Under the pieces are notes generated by a model. The model had not been told where the DNA came from. It was given only the letters and a program-made list of their open reading frames with translations, and made no database searches. The position numbers were made by a program, and so were the translations under genes. This document shows positions 11,401 to 23,600 of a DNA stretch of 64,000 nucleotides, one piece after another. The stretch is from Hymenopus coronatus (taxonomy: Eukaryota; Arthropoda; Insecta; Mantodea; Hymenopodidae): the NCBI GenBank assembly GCA_030762935.1, contig CM060883.1, positions 47,422,501 to 47,486,500 of the forward strand. Direction: 5' to 3'. Positions within the stretch are counted from its first letter, which is position 1. Each line of letters begins with the position of its first letter.

Positions 11401-14400
11401 GATATTTCGCCGCTGTCACTCACAAGCAATGGTCAGCAGAGGAGGAAGCCATATAGGTAATAGCCAGTCTCCAGGAATGGGAACAGAACTTTTAAATAAG
11501 CTTCTAATGTCGACGATATCTGAAGACATCTGGGAGGCCATCGAGAACCAGTTCGGAAAGCATCGCTTGGCCCTGGCCTCCACAAGCAGCTCAAATCAAG
11601 ACTGCAACAGTCAGGAGAGACGATTGTTGCGGGAATCTTAAATGGTGTACTCACGGAAGCGACGTTGGCTCTCTTGATGTTCGGTAAACGAAAGAAGGAA
11701 GGGAGGAAAGAGAGAGAGATTAATAACGAGAAATAAATTTTTCTGAAGAATTGAAATAAAGACACTTGTTACAGTACTTAATGGTAATGTTACAGCTCTG
11801 TAGCTTACGCAAAACTGTTTTCGAGAGACTTTCGACACAGGGCTTTAAAATATTTTCTTGCCTTCAATGTAATGCAAAATTACAATATTATATAATTCTT
11901 GTTAAATTGAGGATGCGTTTTATTTAAAATATGTTTAGCACTAATGCATTTCACCAATTAATAGTATGCCCTCCTCTCATTCTTTGGGTGACCAGATCAA
12001 AATGTTAAAAAACAAGACATTTGTAGGGAAAGCGCAGTAAAATTACAACAACAGAAAAAAACAACAAAAAACTGACAACACATTAAATTCGTTTTATTCA
12101 CTGAGAACATAAACATATTCGGTATTACATAAGATTTTACCACTCGAGAAGATGATTCAGGGAAGGGACAGAGCTGAGCACCAATAGGGTCAACATCACT
12201 TCCATGAGTACACCGACTCATTCAAGATTCCCGCCACTATAGTCTCTCCTGACCATCGCAGCCTTGTTTGAGCTGGTTGCGGTAGGCCGTGATCAAACCA
12301 TTTGTTCCGAATTGGTTATCGATAGCCTTCCAGATGTCTCCGGAAATCGTCGACATCGGAATCTCGTTTAAAAGTTCTGTCATTCATTGCTGGAGGCTGG
12401 CTGTTGGCTATACGGCTTCGTCCTCTGCTGACAAATTGGTTGTGTGTGACAACGGCGGCGAATTGTTGGCGTAAGGCATCGAAAGTTGACGTTTCGTCGT
12501 GTATGGGTGCCGCGTCCTGTTTCGGTCTTCAAGTCTTTAAGACTTCTTTCGAGTATATTTTCCACCATGGTGTTCAGTTCCTTGGAGCTGTCATCGACTT
12601 TCCTCCAGAACATTAACTGTTCCCCGACGTCTTTTAAGGCAATAACGTGTTGGTCAAGATCTTTCACTGTTGCACCAAGCTCTTTCACTTTTCTTCCAAG
12701 CACTTCCATGTCCTTCACGCTGGCCGGTGTTCGTCGATTTTGGTCGTAGCTCCGTCTTCACCTGCCCTCTTCATTTTTGCATCTTCTCCATTCCAAATTG
12801 TGTTTTCTACCCCATCTTGTCATTTTATTTAATTGTTATGTTCATCTTCTCAATGGTGGATTTCATTCCTTCCATTCCCGTTTCCATTTCCCTATTCTTC
12901 TATATTGCGCATTTCATTTCCTCGATTTCGGATATCACTGTCTGAATTTCAGCTTGCAGCGTTTTCGTTGTCTCCATCGTGGCGTTGTCGCTTGCCGTGG
13001 TGTAGTGGTTCATATACCCAAGGTCGCGGGTTCAAACCCGGCGGAGGAGGATGGATTTTTTCGGGCGTAAAAATCCTTAGCATGTCTTCCTTCGGAAGGG
13101 AAGTAAAGCCGTTGGCCCCGTGTCGTAGATTTACGGCACGTAAAAGAAGCCTGATAGAGAGGCCTCTGAGCAAATTTAAGCGGTCTTTCACGCCCAATAT
13201 AGAATGGGACGCTGAGAACCACAGCAGTTAAAGAGCGTCCATAAATAACACGCCATTTACATTTTATCGTGGCGTTCATTCTGCTTTAACACCACCGTAG
13301 CAAAATTGTTGTACATAAATGTCATTAGAACAATTTTATTTCTCGTGCTTTGGTGCCTTTCATTCAGTTGTCGGCTGCTGTCGTTATGCCACTCTAACCC
13401 AACTGCAGGCTCGAAAGACTATCACAACTGATCTCCTCCGACCCAGGTTATGCAGCACTATCGCAATGTTATAGCTAATGCTTGGGTGACTTATCCCTCA
13501 AGTAACACTTTAATATGTGGGAGGGGTACATGTAAGCTAAACTCGTGCCGCGCATGGCAAAACAGTCAACAGGTTTGCATTTACTCAGAGTAAGATGACG
13601 ACGCTTCAAAATCTACAGGCATCAGACAGTACACAGTGAACACACAAATATTATCGGCAACAGTGCTTCTTTCTTCCACTCTGCCACGTGCCTTTACCTA
13701 CAGCTCATTTGCTTCAGATTAAGAAAATCCTCCGCCTCAAACTGCCCATTACCTGGAAAATTTTGTTTTTCTCAAGAATGGCTCTTACCAATGTTGGAAA
13801 AAAAAAAAAAAAAAAAAAAAGACCATATTTTAAAGATATTTACATGACAAATAAAATGTATGTCTTGACCTTTTCTGGCAATATCCTCTGAAGACGTCTT
13901 CATTCTGGATGACTTTTGTAAAACTGGTAAACCGTAAGAGATAGGAAAAAACTTATTTCACAAAAAATATTGATCTCGTTAAAACGCACAATTTATGCCT
14001 TACACAGTTTTTATAGAGTTAGCCTGTTTCCAAGATATTCCTTGTAAATGGTTTCAATTTTAAACTTTTTTTTTTTTTTTTTCAAACGGGAAGACATTTC
14101 GTTTCATACCTTTTTTGTTTTACTCCCAGCCACGCAAAGAAATCCGAATTTCATTTGTTTTTACATAGCGATAGCCTTTAACTATTTGACTATCAAGTTA
14201 GCCTAGTGTATTCCCTTATTTCCCTTCTGCTTATAAGGAAGCAAGTAATAAAACAATCTCTGCCAATGTTTATCTTGATTAGTATGATGTGCATTAAAGA
14301 ATACTCTTTTGTAGGAATAGTTTAGTTGCGAAAGAGATAGAGAAAGTCACGTGAATGGAGTACATCGGATTATCAATTGTGCATATTTCTTGATTGTAGA

Positions 14401-17400
14401 AGATAGAGAGACCATGCCATTACAGCCAATAGAGCTCTCTCTTGTAGCAAGCTTGAAAAAACATACAAAACTGTTTATTAGTTCTGTTGTTCTAAATAAA
14501 TGATATCTATTAGGAATGCAGAAATAGATTTTCAATGTTGTTATCGATACACTGATTGACACCCATCCCTTTTTACTTTCTCTATACGTACTATGTACAT
14601 AGTGCATAGAGAAGGTATTGCACTCCACCCAAAACTTCGATACCGAGATTTCACCGGAAATATATGTTTTAGGGTCCCCTGTATCCAACAAAAGCATTTT
14701 CAGAAAAAGGTCCGTGTGTGTGTCCATGTGTCTGTGACTGTGAACACGATAACTCAAAAACGAAAAGTCGGTAAAGTATCAAACTTGGTATTTAAGTTTA
14801 ACTTGGTTTAAGTTTGAGAAAAATCCCCCACCCCATTCCACCCTTAACATGGACCTTTTGATTTTTTTTTCAAAAATGGTTCTAATCATTTTGATTAAAA
14901 TATCGTATATTAAAGATATTTACCTGACAAATATGATGTGTATCTTGAATTTTCTGGGAATAGCCTCTGAAGGCTACTTTATTCTGAATGAATTTTACGG
15001 AAGTTTGCATAATTGCTAAACCGTAAGAGATGGACAAAAACTTACTACACAAAAAATGTAGATAATGATAAAACACACAATTTATGTCATGTACATTTTA
15101 TCATGGAGATGATCGTTTTTGAGATATTCCTTGTTACTGCTTTCAGCTTTAAAAAGCTTACTTTTCTCATACAGGAATTTGTCAAATCCTGTCCCTACAA
15201 ACAATGGAACTTCAGTCGCACAGCAATCAGCTTCTGACTATCACTTTAACCTATGGTACTCCCTTATTTCGCTTCTACGTACAAGGAAGCAAGTAATAAG
15301 ACTATTTCTGATGAGTGTTCTCAATTAGCATGGAGTAAATAGAAGCATAAGCTTTTTAACAATAATTTGTGATAGAGATGTAGAGAAAATCATGTGATTG
15401 GAACACATTAGTTTTTTTCCGGGGGTTTCCCTTATGCTGAGAAGACAAATATTGGGTAACCTCGCGCTCATTTGAGCGTTATTTCACTCATTTCGTTCAT
15501 TGACTGTCCGATATTACCTATCAGGTTAAAGGATATAACTGCAAAAGTATAGTGCTGTAGCTTGGTGTTTGACAACAAAGGTGACGTACTAAACCATTTT
15601 AAGGGCAGGTCGTTCAAAGTGGCAAGAAACCCATTATACTGAATGTTTTTAATAAATTGATGCAGGATAATCCAACTGTAGTTGAGAATAACATTAATAA
15701 ACTGAAAATTATACTAATGATTTTGGGTATATCGAAAAGAATATTGCGAACACCATGGATGAAAATAAACATTCTAAGCCGAAATTTTAAAAAACAGCAC
15801 ATAAGTTTATCAAAATTTCTATAGGTGACTAGGAAGAGAGTTTTTCTGTAGTTTGCTTACTTAAAGCCATCTTACATAAATTGTTTCTAGCAATTGAATT
15901 TATGCTTGCGAAGAGAAATATAGAGAATATGATTCATACTTAGCATATACTGTGATGGAAACCCAAATTTTACACCTCGTCCTGTAGTAATGTACCTACA
16001 TATTAAAGCGTAAATCTATTTATCTTCCATTCAATTTTAATGCAATTTTATTCTATTATTATTATTATTATTATTATTAGGCTTCAAAATGTTTTGTTTA
16101 CATGAAGTGCGATTCTAAGGCTGGATCGATTTTAGATATAACAAGTTGACATATTGATAAACCTGATCGGGTTCCTGCATCTCTTACTGCCGCTATGTTC
16201 CGTCATTCATTCCATAAATTCATGTACACTGTCCTTGATATATTTTGCGTAGTTCTCAAAGTGAGTTATTAATTCTAAATTGTGACTATTGATGATTCAG
16301 TTCCAGTGTATCTACAACAGATGACTCGGATCTTGAGGGAGTGGAACCACTTCCATCTTCAGATTAACTCTTCTGGGCAATCATTGCAGTATATTAAAGC
16401 AAAGGGCAGTGTGTTTAAGAATGTGTAGTATATGGCTATACACACACATATACACAAAATATTGACGGTTGAAGTGATGAACTCATGCAAAACACCGTCG
16501 AACAGCACGCTTCTATTTTAATTTTACGTAGTGAGTAACAACTTGTTTCATTTTCTTTGATTTATGATACATGAGATACATCTCATAGCTTTAATCAATA
16601 TCTGCGAAGAGTGAAAGGAGATAGGTCTTTATTTCCTTTCATTTGTGAAATGTAGGCGTGCGTTTTTGTAACTGCAGGAAACGATCACATAGTCCGCCTA
16701 CGTACGTTCGTGGAATAATACATCCTGGTTTGTTGACATCGTCGGTGAGCTAAGGTTGGACAGGCTATAGCAACATGGCGTCGCGCTAACTTCGTAAACA
16801 ATGCCTACAGCTCGTTAGGTCTCTTGGGGATTACGATCCCACGAACCGCCGCTTCAGGCGATACCGGCTTCCCCGCATGGCTTGCGGGCATCCCCGGTAA
16901 GGAAGGAGCACCACCAACAGCTGCTACGGCTAAGCTCCTTATAATCCTTCAAGAGTTGCTTGGATTCAAAATTATAATCTCAAGAAACATTTTGATAAAA
17001 AACACACCAGCGGTGCACAAGGGCCGTTGCACCATCAAGGCAACCGTCGAGGAGCAATATTCGCCTCCTCCTGTCACTCCACAACCCCAAAACACACCCG
17101 CCATCCTACAAAACCCACAATCCCGTCAGAACGTGGTTAAGTTCTCTCTGAGAACAGGGACACGTCTAACACACCTCGGGCTGCCCTCAGCCTGCCAATC
17201 ACACTGGACTGGACTGGACAGCATGCAACACGTCGTTTAAGATTGTGAGGGTTTGTGCAAAATGAAACCCAGTGTCAGCAAATTGTGTCTTTGTGTATGT
17301 ACATAGATATTCGTCGTTCTTGTTGTGTTCTTGGACGTATATTCAGCATTTAGGTTTCCTAAGGACAACATTTTGAGAGAAAATGGACAAGATTTATGTA

Positions 17401-20400
17401 TCGTGACAATTTTGTAGCAACAAATAATTCAGGGAGTGCATTAAAACGCTTTGAGGATAAGTTTGTAACAAACTAGGATATATTTCCAGTATTAAATGTG
17501 AACCAATTATTCTCCAAAGAAAGCCTAAACTCCAAGATGATGCCTATCCTGACTTATCCTAGCCAACCATCCTATTATACCTACAAATAGGATAGAAGGG
17601 ATGTTTAGCAGAAATGAAGATTTTTAGAGATTCTTTTAACTCTGCGTTTCAGTAGTGAACGAAGCTCATATACTGTTCATGAAAGTGCAGCTCAAATTTA
17701 AAACTATGCCTGTAGAAAATAGAGCCTCTGAGACAAATCATTTACTTCTAACCGTAGCAAACCCACTTCTTAGCAAGAGGTATAACAGCGTATATAATTT
17801 AGAAATTATATTACACATATGATAGCCACATTATTAATCTAAATGAATTATGTGGCCCCACGGCTCTTGTAAATAAGACATGTGCAGCAAATCCTCTAAT
17901 GTACAGCTTTTCTAAGAACGTTTTTACTACCCATAACTGATTTTACACATAAAGCTATTGCATAAAATGTTGAAACGCAGCAAATAACACGACACAATTT
18001 ACAAAATATCCTTTAATTTCACAAGATAATCAAAGACGAACTGTTACAGCGTAGCAGCATTTCATATATTATTGTGTGTATATTATACTACAACAAATTG
18101 CTATATCGATTATTATCTTCACATGTGTAAACAAAATTTCTTTCGGTTTTCAATTTCTAACGTTGGTATGGTTATGCGGCATTGCGCGGCCAAGAGACCC
18201 TTAAACATTTAATGTTGCCGTTTAAGGGTCAGTTGGCCGCGTAACGTCAGGCAGCCAACTTGCATATGAAAGTTGCAAGGTTCAGCGTTATGGAGCATAT
18301 ATAGTTGGTATTGCGAAAAGGAGGGAAGGCAGCGCAGTCATAGGGTAGTGTGGAAAGCTTGAAATTTGCAATTAACAGCATATGCCTTAGGAAGCCTAAC
18401 CATAGCAACGCGGGGAAACCCAGAAATATACAATTAGCCGACGCATTCATAGGAAGGTGCGGGAAACGCTGAAATATGCAATTATATACGTCAGGGAGCG
18501 CATTTACTGTTCTTCCGGATATCTCCTACTGCTCTCCACCTCTTTCATGTTTTATTCTATGACAAAACAGCCTTTTTTTTAATGCTACCAGTGACATAAG
18601 TAAAGGGCAAGTAGATCTGGTTGGGCTGATAGTTATTCTTATAACTAATAAGAATTATAATAATACTCATCATAATCTTCATACTAACACCACCACAAAT
18701 AATAGTAATATTGATAACAATAATATTATTATTAATAATAATAATAATAATAATTAAAAAGATACTAAGCAATCGATAACTTATTTAACAGTAGCTTTGT
18801 GTATTAAATTTCTCCATTTAACCCAAAATATTACTTGATCAAACGTATTAAGAGTAGCGCAATTGCAGTGTGACATAGATGGGGTTATCTTTATGTTGTG
18901 ATGTAATCGCCCTTAGGTAGCTCATGTACCACATAACCTCAAACAACCAACATCTGTAATAAGTAGCGGTAATGGTGTATGATAGATGCCAACGTCTGCT
19001 AGCATTGCGACGCCCTTCGGCAACGTCATATACGCGGCATTTAGCAACATATAACCGTACTACTACTGCCATCTTGCGGCTGTTAACCGGTTGTGTTCCT
19101 TTGGCACTGTGTGATGAGTTCTACAAGGGTTTTCAATTTCTAACGTTGGTATGGTTTTGCGGCATTGCGAGGCCCAAGTGACCCTTAAACGACAACATTA
19201 CCTTTCTTTCTTCCACAGTTGCCTTAATTGAAAGGATTTTAATACCAATACTGCACCCCATCCATGACGTCTGTAGTGGACCGAGATGGGGGACGCAGCG
19301 GCCGGGCGGTAGACCAAGGTTCCCCGTGAGCTGTCGTGCCATGGAGTTAAGTTATATGCACTACTTCGCTTTTCATTAGAGGGTAATAGCAATTACAAAA
19401 GTGATATATTATGCTTCTACTGTATTCTGAACTGTTTTGAGGTTTCGATTAAACCTCAACAACCATATGGTTTTTAATATTAAGGCCTGAGGTATTGCTT
19501 AATGTGGTATTGGAAAAATAAATATATCGAATATGTAGTGCGCACAAATTATATGAGGCAGCAGGTGTCCGGGTGCTTGTATTAATATATTCCTTTTTTT
19601 TTTGTTTTTTTCAGAGATTCTTGTAATGTTGAGGAGAATGAGAGAAAAATATGGTCCTATCTTTACATTGTGGGTTTCGGGAATGCCTGGTGTAATTCTA
19701 GATGATCCAAAAGATATTGAGGTAAGGTCAAATTTAAACAAACATTTTTCAACATTTCTGCAACTTCTCATTCGTCACTTTATAAATTGCTGAAGTTATA
19801 CTATAATCATAGAGAAAATAACTTATCGGTAATGAAAAATTCTGATGTGTCCCATTCACATGACTTTCCCTACATCTCTGCAATAAATTATTGTTAAGAA
19901 GCTTATGCTTCTATTTACTTCGTGCTAATGGAGAAAAAATCAGCAGAAATAGTCTTATTACTTACTTCCTTGTAAGTAGAAGCGAAATAAGGGAGTACCA
20001 TATATTAAAGTGATAGCCAAAAGCTAGTTACTATGTGACTGAAGTTTCTATGTTTGTATGGACAGGAATTGGTAAATTCATGTATGAGAAAAGTATAAGT
20101 TTTTTTAAAAGCTGAAACCAAAAACAAGGAATATCTAAACAAAACGTCAACTCCACGAAAAAATGTATGTAAGATAAAGTGTGTTTTAAAGTGCTCTACA
20201 TTTTCTGTGTTGTAAGTTTTTGTCCGTCTCTCACGGTTTAGCAGTTATGCAAAATTCCGTAAATTCATCCAGAATGTAGTCGCCCTCTGTGGTGTAATGG
20301 TTACCATACTAACTTCATATACCCAAGGTCGCGGAGGACGATGGATTTTTTCGGGTGTAAAACTCCTTAGCATGGCTTCCTTTGGAAGGGAAGTAAAGCC

Positions 20401-23400
20401 GTTGGTCCCGTGTCGTAGATTTACGGCACGTAAAAGAACCTCAAGCCCAATAGAGAGGCCTCTGAGCAAAAGTAAACGATCTTTCACGCCCAATTTAGAA
20501 TGGGACGCTGAGAACCATAGTAGTTAAAGATAGTCCATAAATAACATGCCATTTATTTTTCATCCAGAATAAAGTAGTCTTCAGAGGTTATTTCCAGAAA
20601 ATTCAAGATATACACTTTATTTGTCTTTAATATACGATATTTTAATCAAAATCGTTAGAGCCATTTTTGAGAAAATCAAAATTTTCGAAAAAAGTTCCAT
20701 GTAATTGGTAGTTTGGGGTGGGGGATTTTTTTTTCAAAGTCTTCGTGTCGCATCCCTAGAAGATGCCAAACTTAAATAAGAAGTGTGGTATTTTACCGAC
20801 TTTTCGTTTTTCTGTTATCGTGTTCACACACACACGGACCTTTTTCTGAAAATACTTTTTTTTTTTTATACAAGGGACCCTAAAACATATTTTCGGTGAA
20901 ATTTCGGTATCGAATTTTTGAATGGAGAGGCAATATCTTCTCTATACATTATGTACATAGTACGTGTAGAGAGAGCAAAAATTAGATATTTCAGTAGTTT
21001 ATGAGCATAGCACACGAAAGAGCTTAAAAGAAGCTCTTTCAGTTTAAAGAACTCACGCATCAGACCAGAGCCCAATTAAAGTTTGTAGATCCCTATGTTG
21101 AAGCTGTGTATATAGCACAGCTAACCCTGTATATTATATCGAAACAGGGATTTTTTCCCCCCCGAATCATTGTCTTCTTAAACCTAATAATTTATCTTAA
21201 TGGCATGCATATACATGTAAAATTTAGAAATCTGAAAGACAGGTCTCGGAAACATTTCTCTGTGTCATTTGAATGACCTTTTAGGGATTGTCCTCTATTT
21301 CTGCCACGAGATATGGTCGCCCTAGTGAAGCTACATGATATCTTAGCTGAAACCTTGTTACACTTATATCCCCTGATCCTTCGCGTAAGGTTGGTTATGC
21401 TGCCTTTGCGGCGTTGCCAGAGACGACATTGCAGATTCTAGTTCAGTTTTAGATTTGACTCTGCCATTGGTCGATTGCCGCCCATGCGCAAGCACACAGA
21501 ACGAACGGAGGACTGCGCATTTTGCATTGGAAAGCAGAGCCGATTTTCAGAAAGTCAATTTTTACCCCTTATCTCGATCCAGTTCATTTACATACACCTA
21601 ACCTAACCTAACGTAGCCGAATCTCGAAACCTGTCTTTCTCCTGTCACGTAGCCATATTGTCTCCGTAACCAATAGGAAAGGCTCAGGAAAGAGCCTTAG
21701 TCTAAAACTGAACTAGAATGTGGAATCTCGCTTACCAGAGTAACTAGTAAACAACAGCTGATTACAAATGTCTCTATTGTGTGTAAAAACGAAAATGGAA
21801 ATGAGAGTGTTATTTATAGGCGCTCTTTAATGTTGTGGTTCTCAGCATCCCATTCTATACTGGGCGTGAAAGATCACTTAATTTTGTTCAGAGGCCTCTT
21901 TAGGTTTAAGGTTCTTTTGCGTGCCGTAAATCTACGACACGGGACCAGCGGCATTACCTCTCTTCCGGAGGAAGTCATGCTACGTCCTCCACCGGGTTTT
22001 AACCCGCGACCTTGAGTATATGAAATTAGCATGGTAACCATTACACCTTGGAGGGCGACATAAAGAGAATATAAATAGTGTACTTAGTAAATGAATGCCG
22101 ATGAATAATGAAACTAATTCGTTATTGTTGATGTTAATTGAAAATAACAGTGATACTATAACGTATATAGCATACATTACGTATTTACAATAGTATAGAA
22201 TAAATTAATGCAAAATAGCTGGTTATAATGAGAGAAAGGTATAACAAAGTGATTTTCCCAGGATTAGAATTTTAATGGCTCAATTCCATCCAAGTCTTCA
22301 TCGTCATTCTCGGAAGTATCATCGTCATTGTCATCATCAACATCGCCGTCGTCACCTAGAAATATCAATAGTTGTTCACATTCACTGATGATTCCGTCTA
22401 ATTCCTGTGCTTTTCGTATTATTTTGTGCACGTGATTCACTTTCTTCTTCCATGAAGAAGCGTCCACCCTCGCCACATCATCTTGCAAAATTCTAGCCAC
22501 CTCTATAATTGTGTAAGTCTTGTTATGCTTTCTCACGTACAAACACCAACAACAATAACAAATATAAACAAAAACGAATAATACGTAACTTGTACAGAGC
22601 AGCTCAACGCACGTATTAGGAATTCGCAAACTGAGCACGCGGTAGGAAATAGCCCGATATTGCAACGGTGCGATATTTAGATCCCTTTCCGTTGTCTGAC
22701 CGATCGATCAGAATGCTGCTTTGTGATTGGTTCAGAAAGTCAAACGGGTAAACCTTTTCATCTTGTTTTTACAGGTGCACCAACTTAACTCCCAACTGTC
22801 AAGTGCAAGGATTCAGCGGCGGGTTTATAGAAGTATTTTTATTATAACAGTTATCAACTGTTTCGCAACAACCGAACGACGCTCGGCGGGGACGTTGTCA
22901 ACTGCGTTGTGAATAATCTCTAGATCCATAATCGGAATACGGACATCACTATGCCTTCCAAATTTGGAAGCCTGTGGTGGTCCTGGAGGATGTTACGATT
23001 ATGGCGTTTATTCGACGGGACGTGCTTTAACTGCGTTGAAATGGGAGAGTGTATTAGCTTCCCAAACGCGCAAGCTGCTTATTTGCGGGCATTTTAACAT
23101 TGCGGACTTTCGATTTTCCACGCCACCAAACACCCTCTTTTTCAAGTGGCAAGGACTTCGTCGTTATTGCTGTCCGACTGTAAACTCCCGGACAAAATTG
23201 CTCTTTCCTTGACGTGTTTTTTTGCCTCAGCGAACATTGCTCCCTATGTGACTTTGACGAAACATCCTAGTATGATGAGGTGTCACCATTTCCTTTTTTG
23301 ATTCAGTATGCAGAGTCGACACACCGTAGTTGCGGTGGAACTAAACATTTTTAGCGTTCTTTACGGTCTGTCAGTTTCTCTTTCATAGTCGACATGACCT

Positions 23401-23556
23401 GCTTGAGTCTACGTTGCACGCATCCTGTTATACTTTGCATTCGTTGATACCATATATCCCCAATCACCTCTTTGGTGGAGTGCTGAATGTGCCTGTCTTA
23501 TTGCGGGTAAACGTTTGACTTAGTCCCGTTACAAACAATTCCGAACCATGGATGCC

Positions 23557-23600
<44 letters not shown>

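Larger units (their letters stand above)
8498..19614 (+). other. CYP4 intron 1 (11.1 kb)
   Basis: This phase 1 GT-AG intron holds FAM-1 copies, the gag inverted repeat at 10697-13443, SINE-A, (ATT)n and a 65-bp direct repeat. Parts without a supported feature are 9151-9890, 10150-10690, 13450-13715 and 15412-18144. Confidence 0.85.

Noticed and set aside
16824..17240. 138-codon open frame as a host gene
   Set aside because: No recognised domain or splice context. Shared words with an antisense frame at 19.2 kb suggest repeat origin.
21598..21613. Telomere-like CCTAA units
   Set aside because: Only three units, inside a small TIR element; far too short to indicate a telomere.
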